Source: Chloroflexota bacterium
Lineage (GTDB): Bacteria > Chloroflexota > Anaerolineae > Anaerolineales > UBA4823
Length of the DNA stretch: 9,666 nucleotides
NCBI GenBank assembly: GCA_017860725.1
Contig: JAGDMX010000169.1
Coordinates: 1 to 9,666, forward strand
Direction of reading: 5' to 3'
Position numbers and translations under genes: made by a program. The notes beneath the pieces were generated by a model, which ran no database searches, was not told the origin of the DNA, and worked only from the letters and a program-made list of their open reading frames with translations. Of this stretch, positions 1-6,568 are shown piece after piece (the first letter of the stretch is position 1; the number at the start of each line of letters is the position of its first letter).

Positions 1-1
1 T

Positions 2-361
2 ATCTTTTACTCGGTCACGCACGAGGCGATTCATCGAACAGGGATCAGCGGAGTGTTCTTCTGCCTACAATCGTTGGATGCACCGGCCAGCATGGATCAA
101 TTCAAGTTTCGGATGGGCCTGACAGCCAGAGTGGTCCGCCAACGGGTGGTTTTCCACCCATGGTTGGTGCCATTCTTGGGGAAACCGGTTTATTCGGTGG
201 TGAGGGGGTTGCTTGACCGCCAACCGGACAGGCCGGCGCTGGCGAAAATGGAAGGAATGCTCCGCTTTTATCAACAGGGGAACTGCTTGCCTTTAGAGCA
301 GGATTGGCCAGCTTGCTTGAGCGATCGCAGGGGTGAATTGTTGGAGGGATTAAACATCTAA
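2..361 (+). CDS. FemAB/GNAT-like transferase, C-terminal end (5' truncated by window)
   Basis: This reading frame is open from the first bases of the window to a TAA at 359-361, so the start codon lies outside and only 119 C-terminal residues are seen. An internal GTG at 53 is not a credible start, because the family-like part begins before it. The stretch SMDQFKFRMGL followed by VRQRVVFHP resembles the C-terminal part of FemAB-like GNAT proteins, where a late conserved 'xFK..(F/M)G' segment closes the acyltransferase fold. Members transfer acyl or aminoacyl groups to cell-wall or capsule precursors in the cytoplasm. Just before this stretch, HRTGISGVFFCLQSLDAPA would be the preceding helix and strand. 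The gene ends 5 bp before the next one, so the two are probably co-transcribed. No catalytic residue is visible, so the substrate cannot be inferred, and the family call rests on a short motif. Confidence 0.55.
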   Translation: MFYSVTHEAIHRTGISGVFFCLQSLDAPASMDQFKFRMGLTARVVRQRVVFHPWLVPFLGKPVYSVVRGLLDRQPDRPALAKMEGMLRFYQQGNCLPLEQDWPACLSDRRGELLEGLNI

Positions 362-366
362 CTTTT

Positions 367-912
367 ATGAAACTTCAGGAATCTAACCTCAACTGTCAAA
401 TCCCTGGCATGCAATTGATTGCAGAGGGGAGGGCCGAGACGCCGTCGCAGTCGCTGGTCAGACGGGTAAAGGTCTTCATCCGCCGGCATCTCACACCCAG
501 TCGGGAGCGGGCATTCAAGAATTTCACCAATGATTTGATGAACCGCTATGCTCTATCGCGTGGCAAGAGCGGGAAGCCCCGGGTTGCTCTGAATGCAGCT
601 ATCTCTCAGTCATTGGAAGCCGGTGACCGAGTGAGGGTGCGATCGCTCGATGAGATCCAGGATAGCTTGAACCACTGGCGGCAGCTCAAGGGGTGCACCT
701 TCATGCCCGAGATGGCGGCTTACTGCGGAACGACCCAGCGCGTGCTCAAGCCATTACAGCGCTTTGTCGATGAGCGAGACCTGCGTGTTAAGCGGTCAAC
801 CGGGATCGTCTTGCTGGAGGGGGTCATGTGCCAGGGCACTGCTGATTTTGGCAATTGTGACCGCGCCTGCTTTTACTTTTGGCGGGCGGAGTGGCTGGAG
901 AAGATCGGTTAG
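367..912 (+). CDS. Uncharacterised Cys-containing protein of polysaccharide cluster (181 aa)
   Basis: I do not recognise a named family. The N-terminal ~80 residues are basic and probably helical (many Arg/Lys, for example VRRVKVFIRRHL at 31-42). From residue 84 a compact, conserved-looking domain begins: EAGDRVRVRSLDEI at 84-97 looks like a small SH3/KOW-like beta strand, followed by a helix, then YCG at 119-121. The C-terminus contains LLEGVMC at 149-155, then C164 and C168, and ends in FWRAEWL. Cysteines 110, 120, 155, 164 and 168 could bind a metal, or be redox-active. There is no signal peptide or membrane segment, so it should be cytoplasmic. The ATG at 367 lacks a well-placed ribosome binding site; the nearest purine-rich stretch (GGAGGG, 343-348) is 18 bases upstream, so translation may be coupled to the preceding gene, which ends 5 bp before. 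It lies between a FemAB-like gene and cysK. I believe similar proteins occur in other bacterial exopolysaccharide clusters, but cannot verify this here. Confidence 0.8.
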   Translation: MKLQESNLNCQIPGMQLIAEGRAETPSQSLVRRVKVFIRRHLTPSRERAFKNFTNDLMNRYALSRGKSGKPRVALNAAISQSLEAGDRVRVRSLDEIQDSLNHWRQLKGCTFMPEMAAYCGTTQRVLKPLQRFVDERDLRVKRSTGIVLLEGVMCQGTADFGNCDRACFYFWRAEWLEKIG

Positions 913-940
913 ACATTCTGCAAACGCTGCAAAGGAAACC

Positions 941-1831
941 ATGAGTAATATTCTCGAAGCAATCGGTAATGTTCCCCTCATTCGGTTAGAGAAACTTTCT
1001 TCAGGCAATGTATATGCAAAGGCCGAATATCTGAATCCAGGTGGAAGTATCAAGGATCGGGTGGCGAAATATATTATTGAGGCGGCAATAAAAGATGGGA
1101 AACTCGAGCGCGGGATGATCATCCTGGAAGCCACCTCGGGGAATACCGGGATTGGCTTAAGCCTGGTGGGGGTGCAGAAAGGGTTCCGGGTCATATGCGT
1201 GATGCCCGAGAACGTCAGCGAGGAACGCAAAAAGATCATTCAAGCCTTTGGGGGGGAAGTCATTCTCACTCCAGCCAATGAAAGCCTTTCCGGTTGTTTG
1301 AAGAAACTGCAGGCGATCGCAGGTGCAGACGCAGATAGATATTTTGTGGTCAATCAATTTGAAAATCCGCGCAACCCCGAAGTGCACTATCTGCAAACCG
1401 GGCCGGAAATTTGGCGGGATACCAACGGGGGTATCGATATTTTTGTGACCGGAATAGGCAGCGGCGGCACACTGCAGGGGATTGGTAAGTTTCTCAAAGA
1501 GAAAAAGCCGCAGGTAAAGATCGTGGCTGTGGAACCCCGCAATAGCGCTTCCCTGCTGGGAAGAGAGCCCGGCTTGCATGCCATTCAAGGCATTGGGGAT
1601 GGTTTTATCCCGGATGTCTTGGATATCAACCTGGTAGATGCCGTCATCACGACGTCAGATGAAGAAGCGATCGAAACCACCCGCAGGCTTGCCAGGGAGG
1701 AGGGCCTGCTCGTGGGTACCTCGTCCGGGGCGAATGTATGCGCCGCTCTTCAGATGGATAATGGGCGCAACACGGTCGTGACTGTCCTGCCTGATCGAGC
1801 CGAGAGGTACTTCAGCACAGCGCTATTGTAA
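941..1831 (+). CDS. cysK: Cysteine synthase A (O-acetylserine sulfhydrylase)
   Basis: This is a PLP-dependent enzyme of fold type II that makes L-cysteine and acetate from O-acetylserine and sulfide in the cytoplasm. The 296 residues show the full signature: NPGGSIKDR with the Schiff-base lysine K38, the substrate-binding TSGNTG loop at 65-70, the Gly-rich PLP-phosphate loop GIGSGGT, QGIGDGFIP at 216-224, and GTSSGAN near the C-terminus with the Ser that contacts the pyridine nitrogen. The QGIG.GFIP motif and the ending ERYFSTALL favour the CysK over the CysM branch. It is slightly shorter than typical CysK (about 305-325). The frame is open upstream to 764, but that stretch overlaps the preceding gene out of frame. 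The ATG at 941 has AAAGGA (931-936) in front and starts the family homology (ILEAIGNVPLIRL), so it is preferred. Its place inside a polysaccharide cluster, 28 bp after an unknown Cys-containing protein, is unusual for a housekeeping cysK. A related activity such as a diaminopropionate-type synthase is possible. Confidence 0.92.
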   Translation: MSNILEAIGNVPLIRLEKLSSGNVYAKAEYLNPGGSIKDRVAKYIIEAAIKDGKLERGMIILEATSGNTGIGLSLVGVQKGFRVICVMPENVSEERKKIIQAFGGEVILTPANESLSGCLKKLQAIAGADADRYFVVNQFENPRNPEVHYLQTGPEIWRDTNGGIDIFVTGIGSGGTLQGIGKFLKEKKPQVKIVAVEPRNSASLLGREPGLHAIQGIGDGFIPDVLDINLVDAVITTSDEEAIETTRRLAREEGLLVGTSSGANVCAALQMDNGRNTVVTVLPDRAERYFSTALL

Positions 1832-1914
1832 ATCGACTAGATTGAGATAGCATCATGTTCGGCTGGTCACCTGCCTTTTACCGATGACGGTTATTCATCT
1901 GGGGGATTTTGGTC

Positions 1915-3498
1915 ATGGAACTGATGAAAGTCAACAATCACGCCTTCCAAGATAAGATATCCCAGCAGCTCAACGACTTGATCAAACGAACAGTCGATGC
2001 TGTCATTTCAGCGATTGTTCTGGTTCTGCTGGCCCCGGTTTTTGGTCTGGTGGTACTGGCCATCCGGCGCGATACGCCCGGTCCGGCCTTTTACCGCGGG
2101 CCACGCATGGGACGCTATGGAAAAACATTTCATATGTTGAAGTTTCGCACAATGTATGAGCGACCGGAAAGCTACCAGGGTCCCAGGGTGACTGCCCAGG
2201 ACGATCCACGCGTCACCCGTCTAGGGCACTGGTTACGCGAGACCAAGCTGAACGAGCTACCTCAGTTCTGGAATGTCTTGAAAGGTGAGATGAGCCTGGT
2301 AGGTCCGCGGCCCGAGGACCCAGATATTGCGAAGACCTGGCCGAGAGAAATCTTTGAAGAGGTGCTCTCCGTACGGCCGGGAATCACCAGCCCGGCATCG
2401 GTCCAGTATCGCAATGAGGAAACTCTGCTTTCCGCCGGGAGCGTGATGCAGAAGTATCTGGCTGATTTAGCTCCGGATAAGATGCGTCTGGACCAGCTTT
2501 ACGTGCGTTATCGCTCGTTTTGGCTTGATCTGGATGTCCTGTTATGGACTGCATTGTTACTATTACCCAAGATCAGGGCTTATACGCTGCCGGAACAAGT
2601 GCTCTTTGTCGGGCCGGCGACACGATTGTTCCGGCGCTATATGAGCTGGTTTAGCATCGATCTGTTGGTTACATTCATCGCCATCGGGGTCACTGGGTTA
2701 ATCTGGCGAGTTGATGCTCCTTTGAATATTGGATGGTCAAGAGCCATCGCCGGCGCAATCGGGTTCTCACTATTATTCAGTATCACGGGCGCCTTGATGG
2801 GGGTAAACCGCATCGCCTGGTTGCAGGCGTCCGACAGGGATATTTTCGACCTGATACCTGCCTGGATGGTTGCCACGCTGATCGGCTATATGGCCAATCT
2901 AGCTGCCGGAGTTTTTCCGTCCGGTTTGTTCTTGATGGCTTCCGGGCTGGCACTGATTGGCTATATCGTTGTTCGTTATCGCAGCCGATTGTTCACCGGT
3001 TTCTTGAGCCGAGCCCTGCGCAATCGAGGCGCAGCAAGGGCAGCCCGAGAACGCGTGCTGATCGTGGGATCAGGGCCTACTGCGCAGCTGGCAACCTGGT
3101 TGCTCGATCACCCGGTCAATACCAACCGGTTTTGGGTGGTTGGTATGATCGACAATGATCTATATAAACAGGGAATACGGATTTTTGGGGTACAAGTCCT
3201 GGGTAACTGTAAGGATCTTCCCCACCTGATCGCAAAATATGACATCGGCGTGATCATTCTAGCTGACCAAGGAATCGCAGAGACTGAGGATGTAACCAAT
3301 ATCGCTCGATACCAGACCGCCTCGACCAGGTTTGCGGTCCTTCCGGATATCTTTGCAACTTTAAATGGTTTGGCTTTGGTATCCCCAATTTACCAAGAAG
3401 ACGCTCAGGAGGTCCAGCCTGAGGCATCTAAACTGGCTTGTACGTATTGTCTTGCAAGAATGGCGCAATTGGATTTTCCGTTGGCCGAAAAAAATTGA
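1915..3498 (+). CDS. Polyprenyl-phosphate sugar-1-phosphate transferase with C-terminal TM and Rossmann domains
   Basis: This is a monotopic phosphoglycosyl transferase of the bacterial sugar transferase family (WbaP/PglC type), which moves a sugar-1-phosphate from an NDP-sugar to undecaprenyl phosphate at the inner membrane face. In 527 residues it shows: a basic amphipathic start; a re-entrant hydrophobic helix at about 27-50 with a central Pro41; FHMLKFRTM at 72-80; QDDPRVTRLG at 95-104; LNELPQFWNVLKGEMSLVGP at 112-131; and RPGITSPASVQYRNEE further on. After a further hydrophobic stretch (DLDVLLWTALLLL) come four predicted membrane segments at about 247-267, 277-297, 316-335 and 337-356, then a Rossmann-like domain starting VLIVGSG near 381-387. 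In WbaP and CapD-type proteins that TM plus Rossmann module comes first; here it follows the catalytic domain. The usual catalytic Asp-Glu pair reads Asn113-Glu114. ATG 1915 follows GGGGGA (1901-1906) at 8 bases, so I prefer it to a TTG at 1909. The sugar is unknown. Confidence 0.88.
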   Translation: MELMKVNNHAFQDKISQQLNDLIKRTVDAVISAIVLVLLAPVFGLVVLAIRRDTPGPAFYRGPRMGRYGKTFHMLKFRTMYERPESYQGPRVTAQDDPRVTRLGHWLRETKLNELPQFWNVLKGEMSLVGPRPEDPDIAKTWPREIFEEVLSVRPGITSPASVQYRNEETLLSAGSVMQKYLADLAPDKMRLDQLYVRYRSFWLDLDVLLWTALLLLPKIRAYTLPEQVLFVGPATRLFRRYMSWFSIDLLVTFIAIGVTGLIWRVDAPLNIGWSRAIAGAIGFSLLFSITGALMGVNRIAWLQASDRDIFDLIPAWMVATLIGYMANLAAGVFPSGLFLMASGLALIGYIVVRYRSRLFTGFLSRALRNRGAARAARERVLIVGSGPTAQLATWLLDHPVNTNRFWVVGMIDNDLYKQGIRIFGVQVLGNCKDLPHLIAKYDIGVIILADQGIAETEDVTNIARYQTASTRFAVLPDIFATLNGLALVSPIYQEDAQEVQPEASKLACTYCLARMAQLDFPLAEKN

Positions 3499-3514
3499 TC
3501 AAGATCAAACAGGC

Positions 3515-4537
3515 ATGTCAAACCAACCGGAAAAAGCAGAAAAAAATATTGTCCTGGTAACGGGGGGAGCAGGGTATGGGGGATCGATCCTGGTACGGCT
3601 ATTGATCCAAAATGATTATCGGGTGGTCTGCCTTGATAATCTAAGATATGGTGGAAGATCATTGATCGAGGTCTGGGATAACCAGGCTTTCGAGTTTCGT
3701 AAAACTGATATTACTGATTATGAGGCAGTCGATCAAATCCTTGAAAAATATGATTATCTGGCAGTCATTCACCTGGCAGCCATCGTGGGGGACCCGGCAT
3801 GTAAATTGGAGCCACAACTGGCGGTTAGAACCAATCGAGACGCCTCCGTCCACATGCTGGAAAAGGCAGTGCAATTGGAGATACCAAGATTTATATTTGC
3901 TTCCACCTGCAGCAATTATGGCAAGATGGTTGATTCCGCTGGCATGGTGGATGAAACCGCTCCCTTAGCCCCAATTTCCCTATATGCTGCGCTGAAGGTG
4001 GAATTTGAAAGCCAGCTATTGCATCGAGATGGCAAGGTGGATAGGTTCTGCCCAACAGCTCTGCGATTTGCGACGGTTTTCGGTCTTTCCCCGCGCATGC
4101 GATTTGACCTCACGGTAAATGAATTTACCAAGGAGCTGGCGCTCGGAAGGGAATTGATCGTCTTTGGAGAGCAATTCTGGCGACCCTATTGCCATGTAAG
4201 CGATTATGCGCGTGCCATCCTGACTGTATTAAACGCCCGTCAGGATCAAGTTGCGTATGCCGTATTTAACGTGGGGGATACTTCACAAAATTACACCAAG
4301 AAAATGATCGTGGAAGAACTCTTGAGGCAGATTCCTGATGGAAAAGTGCGATTTGTCCATAAGGAAGAAGATCCTAGAGACTACCGGGTGAATTTTCAAA
4401 AGATAAAACACTCTTTGGGGTTCAACATATCTAAAACGGTTCCTGAGGGGATTCAAGGCATTTTGACCTGCATTCGAGCAGGGCTCATAGAAAATCCTGA
4501 TGATCAAAGATATTACAACACGCCAATAACGAGATAA
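3515..4537 (+). CDS. NAD-dependent epimerase/dehydratase (extended SDR)
   Basis: This 340-residue cytoplasmic enzyme is an extended short-chain dehydrogenase of the nucleotide-sugar epimerase/dehydratase type, expected to epimerise, dehydrate or reduce an NDP-sugar for polysaccharide synthesis. Visible motifs are the NAD-binding TGGAGYGGS at 16-24 (the usual Ile of GYIGS is Gly here), an acidic LDNL following the second strand, HLAAIVGDPAC for the fourth strand, ASTCSNYG with the active-site Ser/Thr around 130-133, and the catalytic YAALK (Tyr157, Lys161). RPYCHVSDYARAI is the typical substrate-domain segment. The frame is open upstream to 3365, but that part overlaps the sugar transferase in another frame. 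The ATG at 3515 starts just before the homology and lies 16 bp after the preceding stop. The ribosome binding site there is weak, so translation may be coupled. The exact sugar substrate and reaction cannot be deduced; the HLAAIVGDPAC form is one I associate with SDRs of surface-polysaccharide clusters. Confidence 0.88.
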   Translation: MSNQPEKAEKNIVLVTGGAGYGGSILVRLLIQNDYRVVCLDNLRYGGRSLIEVWDNQAFEFRKTDITDYEAVDQILEKYDYLAVIHLAAIVGDPACKLEPQLAVRTNRDASVHMLEKAVQLEIPRFIFASTCSNYGKMVDSAGMVDETAPLAPISLYAALKVEFESQLLHRDGKVDRFCPTALRFATVFGLSPRMRFDLTVNEFTKELALGRELIVFGEQFWRPYCHVSDYARAILTVLNARQDQVAYAVFNVGDTSQNYTKKMIVEELLRQIPDGKVRFVHKEEDPRDYRVNFQKIKHSLGFNISKTVPEGIQGILTCIRAGLIENPDDQRYYNTPITR

Positions 4538-4569
4538 ACGATCTCGAATCAGTTCGAATGGGGACAATT

Positions 4570-5322
4570 ATGAAAGCTGTGGTGTTGGCAGGAGGCAAGG
4601 GTGCGCGGCTGGCGCCCTATACCAAAATATTACCCAAGCCATTAATGCCGATCGGGGATATGCCCATCCTGGAAGTTCTGCTGCGGCAAATGAAACGGGC
4701 AGGGATCAATGAGGTGATCATAACTGTTGGGCACCTGGCTAAACTGCTGTGCGCCTTCTTCCAGGATGGCGAGCGGCTTGGCCTGAAAATCCACTACAGT
4801 TTCGAAGATCACCCACTGGGCACGGCCGGGCCTTTATCGCTGGTGGGAGGCCTGGAGGATACTTTCCTGGTTTCCAATGGGGATGTTTTGACCACGCTAA
4901 ACTTCCAAAGCCTGGTAGATTATCATCGCAACCAGGGGGCGATTCTCACAATCGCTTCCCATGTCCGACATGTGCGCATCGATTTTGGCGTGATCCGCAC
5001 GAATCTGAATAACGAAATCGTGGGGTATATTGAAAAGCCAACCAATGAATTGTTGGTCAGCATGGGCGTGTATGTATTTGAACCACGGGTTTTAGCTTAT
5101 ATTGGATATAACGAGTACCTCGACCTGCCAGACCTGGTGCTGAAATTGATCGAGGCCGGGGAACGGGTTCAGACTTATCCATATGAAGGTTATTGGATGG
5201 ACCTGGGACGGGTCGATGATTATGAGCATGCTGCTCAGGATTTTGAAACGATGAAGGATCAATTTCTGGGAGAAGAGGTGTGCGAAAACGAAGTGCCCGT
5301 TCAAGTGATTTCTCAATTCTAG
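4570..5322 (+). CDS. Sugar-1-phosphate nucleotidyltransferase
   Basis: This 250-residue cytoplasmic enzyme condenses a sugar-1-phosphate with an NTP to give an NDP-sugar and pyrophosphate. The N-terminus is the classic NTP_transferase signature: LAGGKGARL at 6-14, then ILPKPLMPIGDMP with the sugar-phosphate-contacting Lys23. SNGDVLT carries the metal-binding Asp105; YIEKP and the late WMDLGRVDDY are also typical. There is no C-terminal left-handed beta-helix or CBS extension, so it is a short, single-domain form. An ATG exists at 4558, but it lacks a binding site and adds only four residues. The ATG at 4570 has GGGGA (4560-4564) at a suitable distance and begins the conserved MKAVVLAGGKG. It follows the epimerase by 32 bp and precedes the aminotransferase remnant by 51 bp, so it probably activates the sugar those enzymes modify. 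Base (GTP, dTTP, CTP or UTP) and sugar specificity are not readable from the sequence. Confidence 0.9.
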   Translation: MKAVVLAGGKGARLAPYTKILPKPLMPIGDMPILEVLLRQMKRAGINEVIITVGHLAKLLCAFFQDGERLGLKIHYSFEDHPLGTAGPLSLVGGLEDTFLVSNGDVLTTLNFQSLVDYHRNQGAILTIASHVRHVRIDFGVIRTNLNNEIVGYIEKPTNELLVSMGVYVFEPRVLAYIGYNEYLDLPDLVLKLIEAGERVQTYPYEGYWMDLGRVDDYEHAAQDFETMKDQFLGEEVCENEVPVQVISQF

Positions 5323-5373
5323 ATATTGATGTTCAGGAAGTAAGGCATTTTGATCCAGCAAGGAGATATCAAC

Positions 5374-6397
5374 ATGGAAATGAGAATCCCGTTGTCTGAT
5401 ATGGCTTATGACACTGAAGAAGAGCAAGCAGCGCTGGAGGTGATCCAACGACGATGGTTGACAATGGGATCGGTGACCCAGAAGTTTGAAAGTGAATTTG
5501 CCAGGTCAGTTGGAGTTAAGCATGCTCTGGCGGTCTCAAATGGCACGCATGCATTACACCTGGCCTGCCTGGCATTGGGGCTCGGACCGGGGGACGAGGT
5601 GATCGTGCCGGCGCTCACTTTTGTTGCTACAGCCAACGCAGTCCTATATAGCGGTGCTGAAGTGCGCTTCGCTGAAATTATTGGTGAGGATGACTTTAAT
5701 ATTTCTCCGGAAGACATCGAAAGCAGGATCACACCTCATACCAGGGCGATCGTGGTGGTGCATTACGGCGGTTATGCCTGCCGGATGCCGGAAATCCTGG
5801 AGATTGCCAGGCACCATGAACTGGCGGTGATTGAAGACGCGGCACATGCCCATGGCGCTTTGCTAGAAGATCGCGCCCTGGGAACCTGGGGAGATGCCGG
5901 GTGTTTCAGTTTTTTTTCGAACAAGAACCTGGCAACTGGCGAGGGGGGCATGCTGATCACAGACCGGGATGATATTGCAGAGAAAGTCCGTGTCTTGCGA
6001 TCACATGGGATGACCACGCTCACCTGGGACCGCCATCAAGGGCACGCGTATACCTACGACGTGGTGGCCCTGGGAACTACCTTTCTGCAATGCTCCAGGC
6101 ATTCCAGCACACCATATCTTTCCGATTTTGTTGCCTGAAGGAACAGATCGGATCAAGTTCATGGAGTCCATGCGTAATGCCGGCGTGCAAACGAGTATCC
6201 ATTACCCGCCTATTCACCAATTTACATACTACCGCCAGCGCTACCCGGAACTTTCATTACCAGTGACTGAAGAGGTAGCAGCCCGGGAGGTAACTTTACC
6301 GCTTTATCCTGGACTGCGCGACGATGAGGTTGATTGGGTTTTATCCGCAACTATTGAGGCTTTATCCTTCGATCGGATGTTTGCCTCATCGGGCTAA
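5374..6397 (+). pseudogene. DegT/DnrJ/EryC1 PLP aminotransferase, internally deleted and frameshifted
   Basis: An intact member would transfer an amino group to a keto-sugar nucleotide. The 5' part (frame of ATG 5374, with AAGGAGAT at 5360-5367) encodes a good N-terminal half: SNGTHALHLA, EDAAHAHGA with the PLP-nitrogen Asp155, and SNKNLATGEGG with the Schiff-base Lys184. Homology stops after DVVALG (GGA at 6073-6075); the frame continues with unrelated residues to a TGA at 6136-6138. The family C-terminus resumes at once in the next frame, from about 6077 (LPFCNAPGIPAHHIFPILLP), through MESMRNAGVQTSIHYPP and VTLPLYPGLRDDEVDWV, to a stop at 6395-6397. Between these blocks, family members have roughly 50 residues (the GYNYRMDEIRAALG region and the following helix), which are absent. 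A deletion not divisible by three explains both the loss and the frameshift. The TTG at 6128 is not a real start. An assembly or sequencing error in a living gene cannot be excluded. Confidence 0.85.
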
Positions 6398-6430
6398 TAT
6401 AAGGAAAACATAATCCAGGATTAACTGATT

Positions 6431-6458
6431 TTTGTTGTTTGGAGTAAGAGGATATACT
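6431..6458 (+). promoter_or_regulatory. Candidate sigma70-like promoter for the lipoprotein gene
   Basis: A TATACT hexamer (6453-6458) matches the -10 consensus at five of six positions. T-rich candidate -35 sequences lie just upstream (TTTGTT at 6431-6436, 16-base spacer; TTGTTG at 6432-6437, 15-base spacer). The expected transcription start, near 6465, would fall inside the first arm of the terminator stem that follows. Such a transcript would lack the outer part of that arm and form a weaker hairpin, while read-through from the upstream operon would meet the full one. This is prediction from motif match only. Confidence 0.3.
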
Positions 6459-6460
6459 GG

Positions 6461-6492
6461 CGCACTCTCCCAAGAGGGAGGGTGCGTTTTTT
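6461..6492 (+). terminator. Rho-independent terminator of the polysaccharide operon
   Basis: An 11-bp stem pairs CGCACTCTCCC (6461-6471) with GGGAGGGTGCG (6476-6486) around a 4-base AAGA loop. All pairs are Watson-Crick except one G-U. Six T residues follow directly (6487-6492). It lies about 64 bp after the aminotransferase remnant and before the lipoprotein gene, so it closes the polysaccharide cluster. The rest of the 6398-6568 gap holds only the possible promoter. Confidence 0.9.
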
Positions 6493-6568
6493 ATTATGGA
6501 TCGGATGGCGATCAGAGAGCAAAATCTTCACCTTGCCAGACCGGGCGAGTCAGGTGAAAATAGGTCTT

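Noticed and set aside
764..940. N-terminal extension of cysK to 764
   Set aside because: It overlaps the upstream gene out of frame, has no CysK homology, and ATG 941 has a good ribosome binding site.
6128..6397. Separate small gene from TTG 6128
   Set aside because: The product is the C-terminus of a DegT aminotransferase whose N-terminal part lies just upstream in another frame. It has no start signal of its own.
6482..6568. GTG at 6482 as start of the lipoprotein
   Set aside because: The codon lies in the terminator stem, and the added 29 residues are not signal-peptide-like. ATG 6569 directly precedes a lipoprotein signal.
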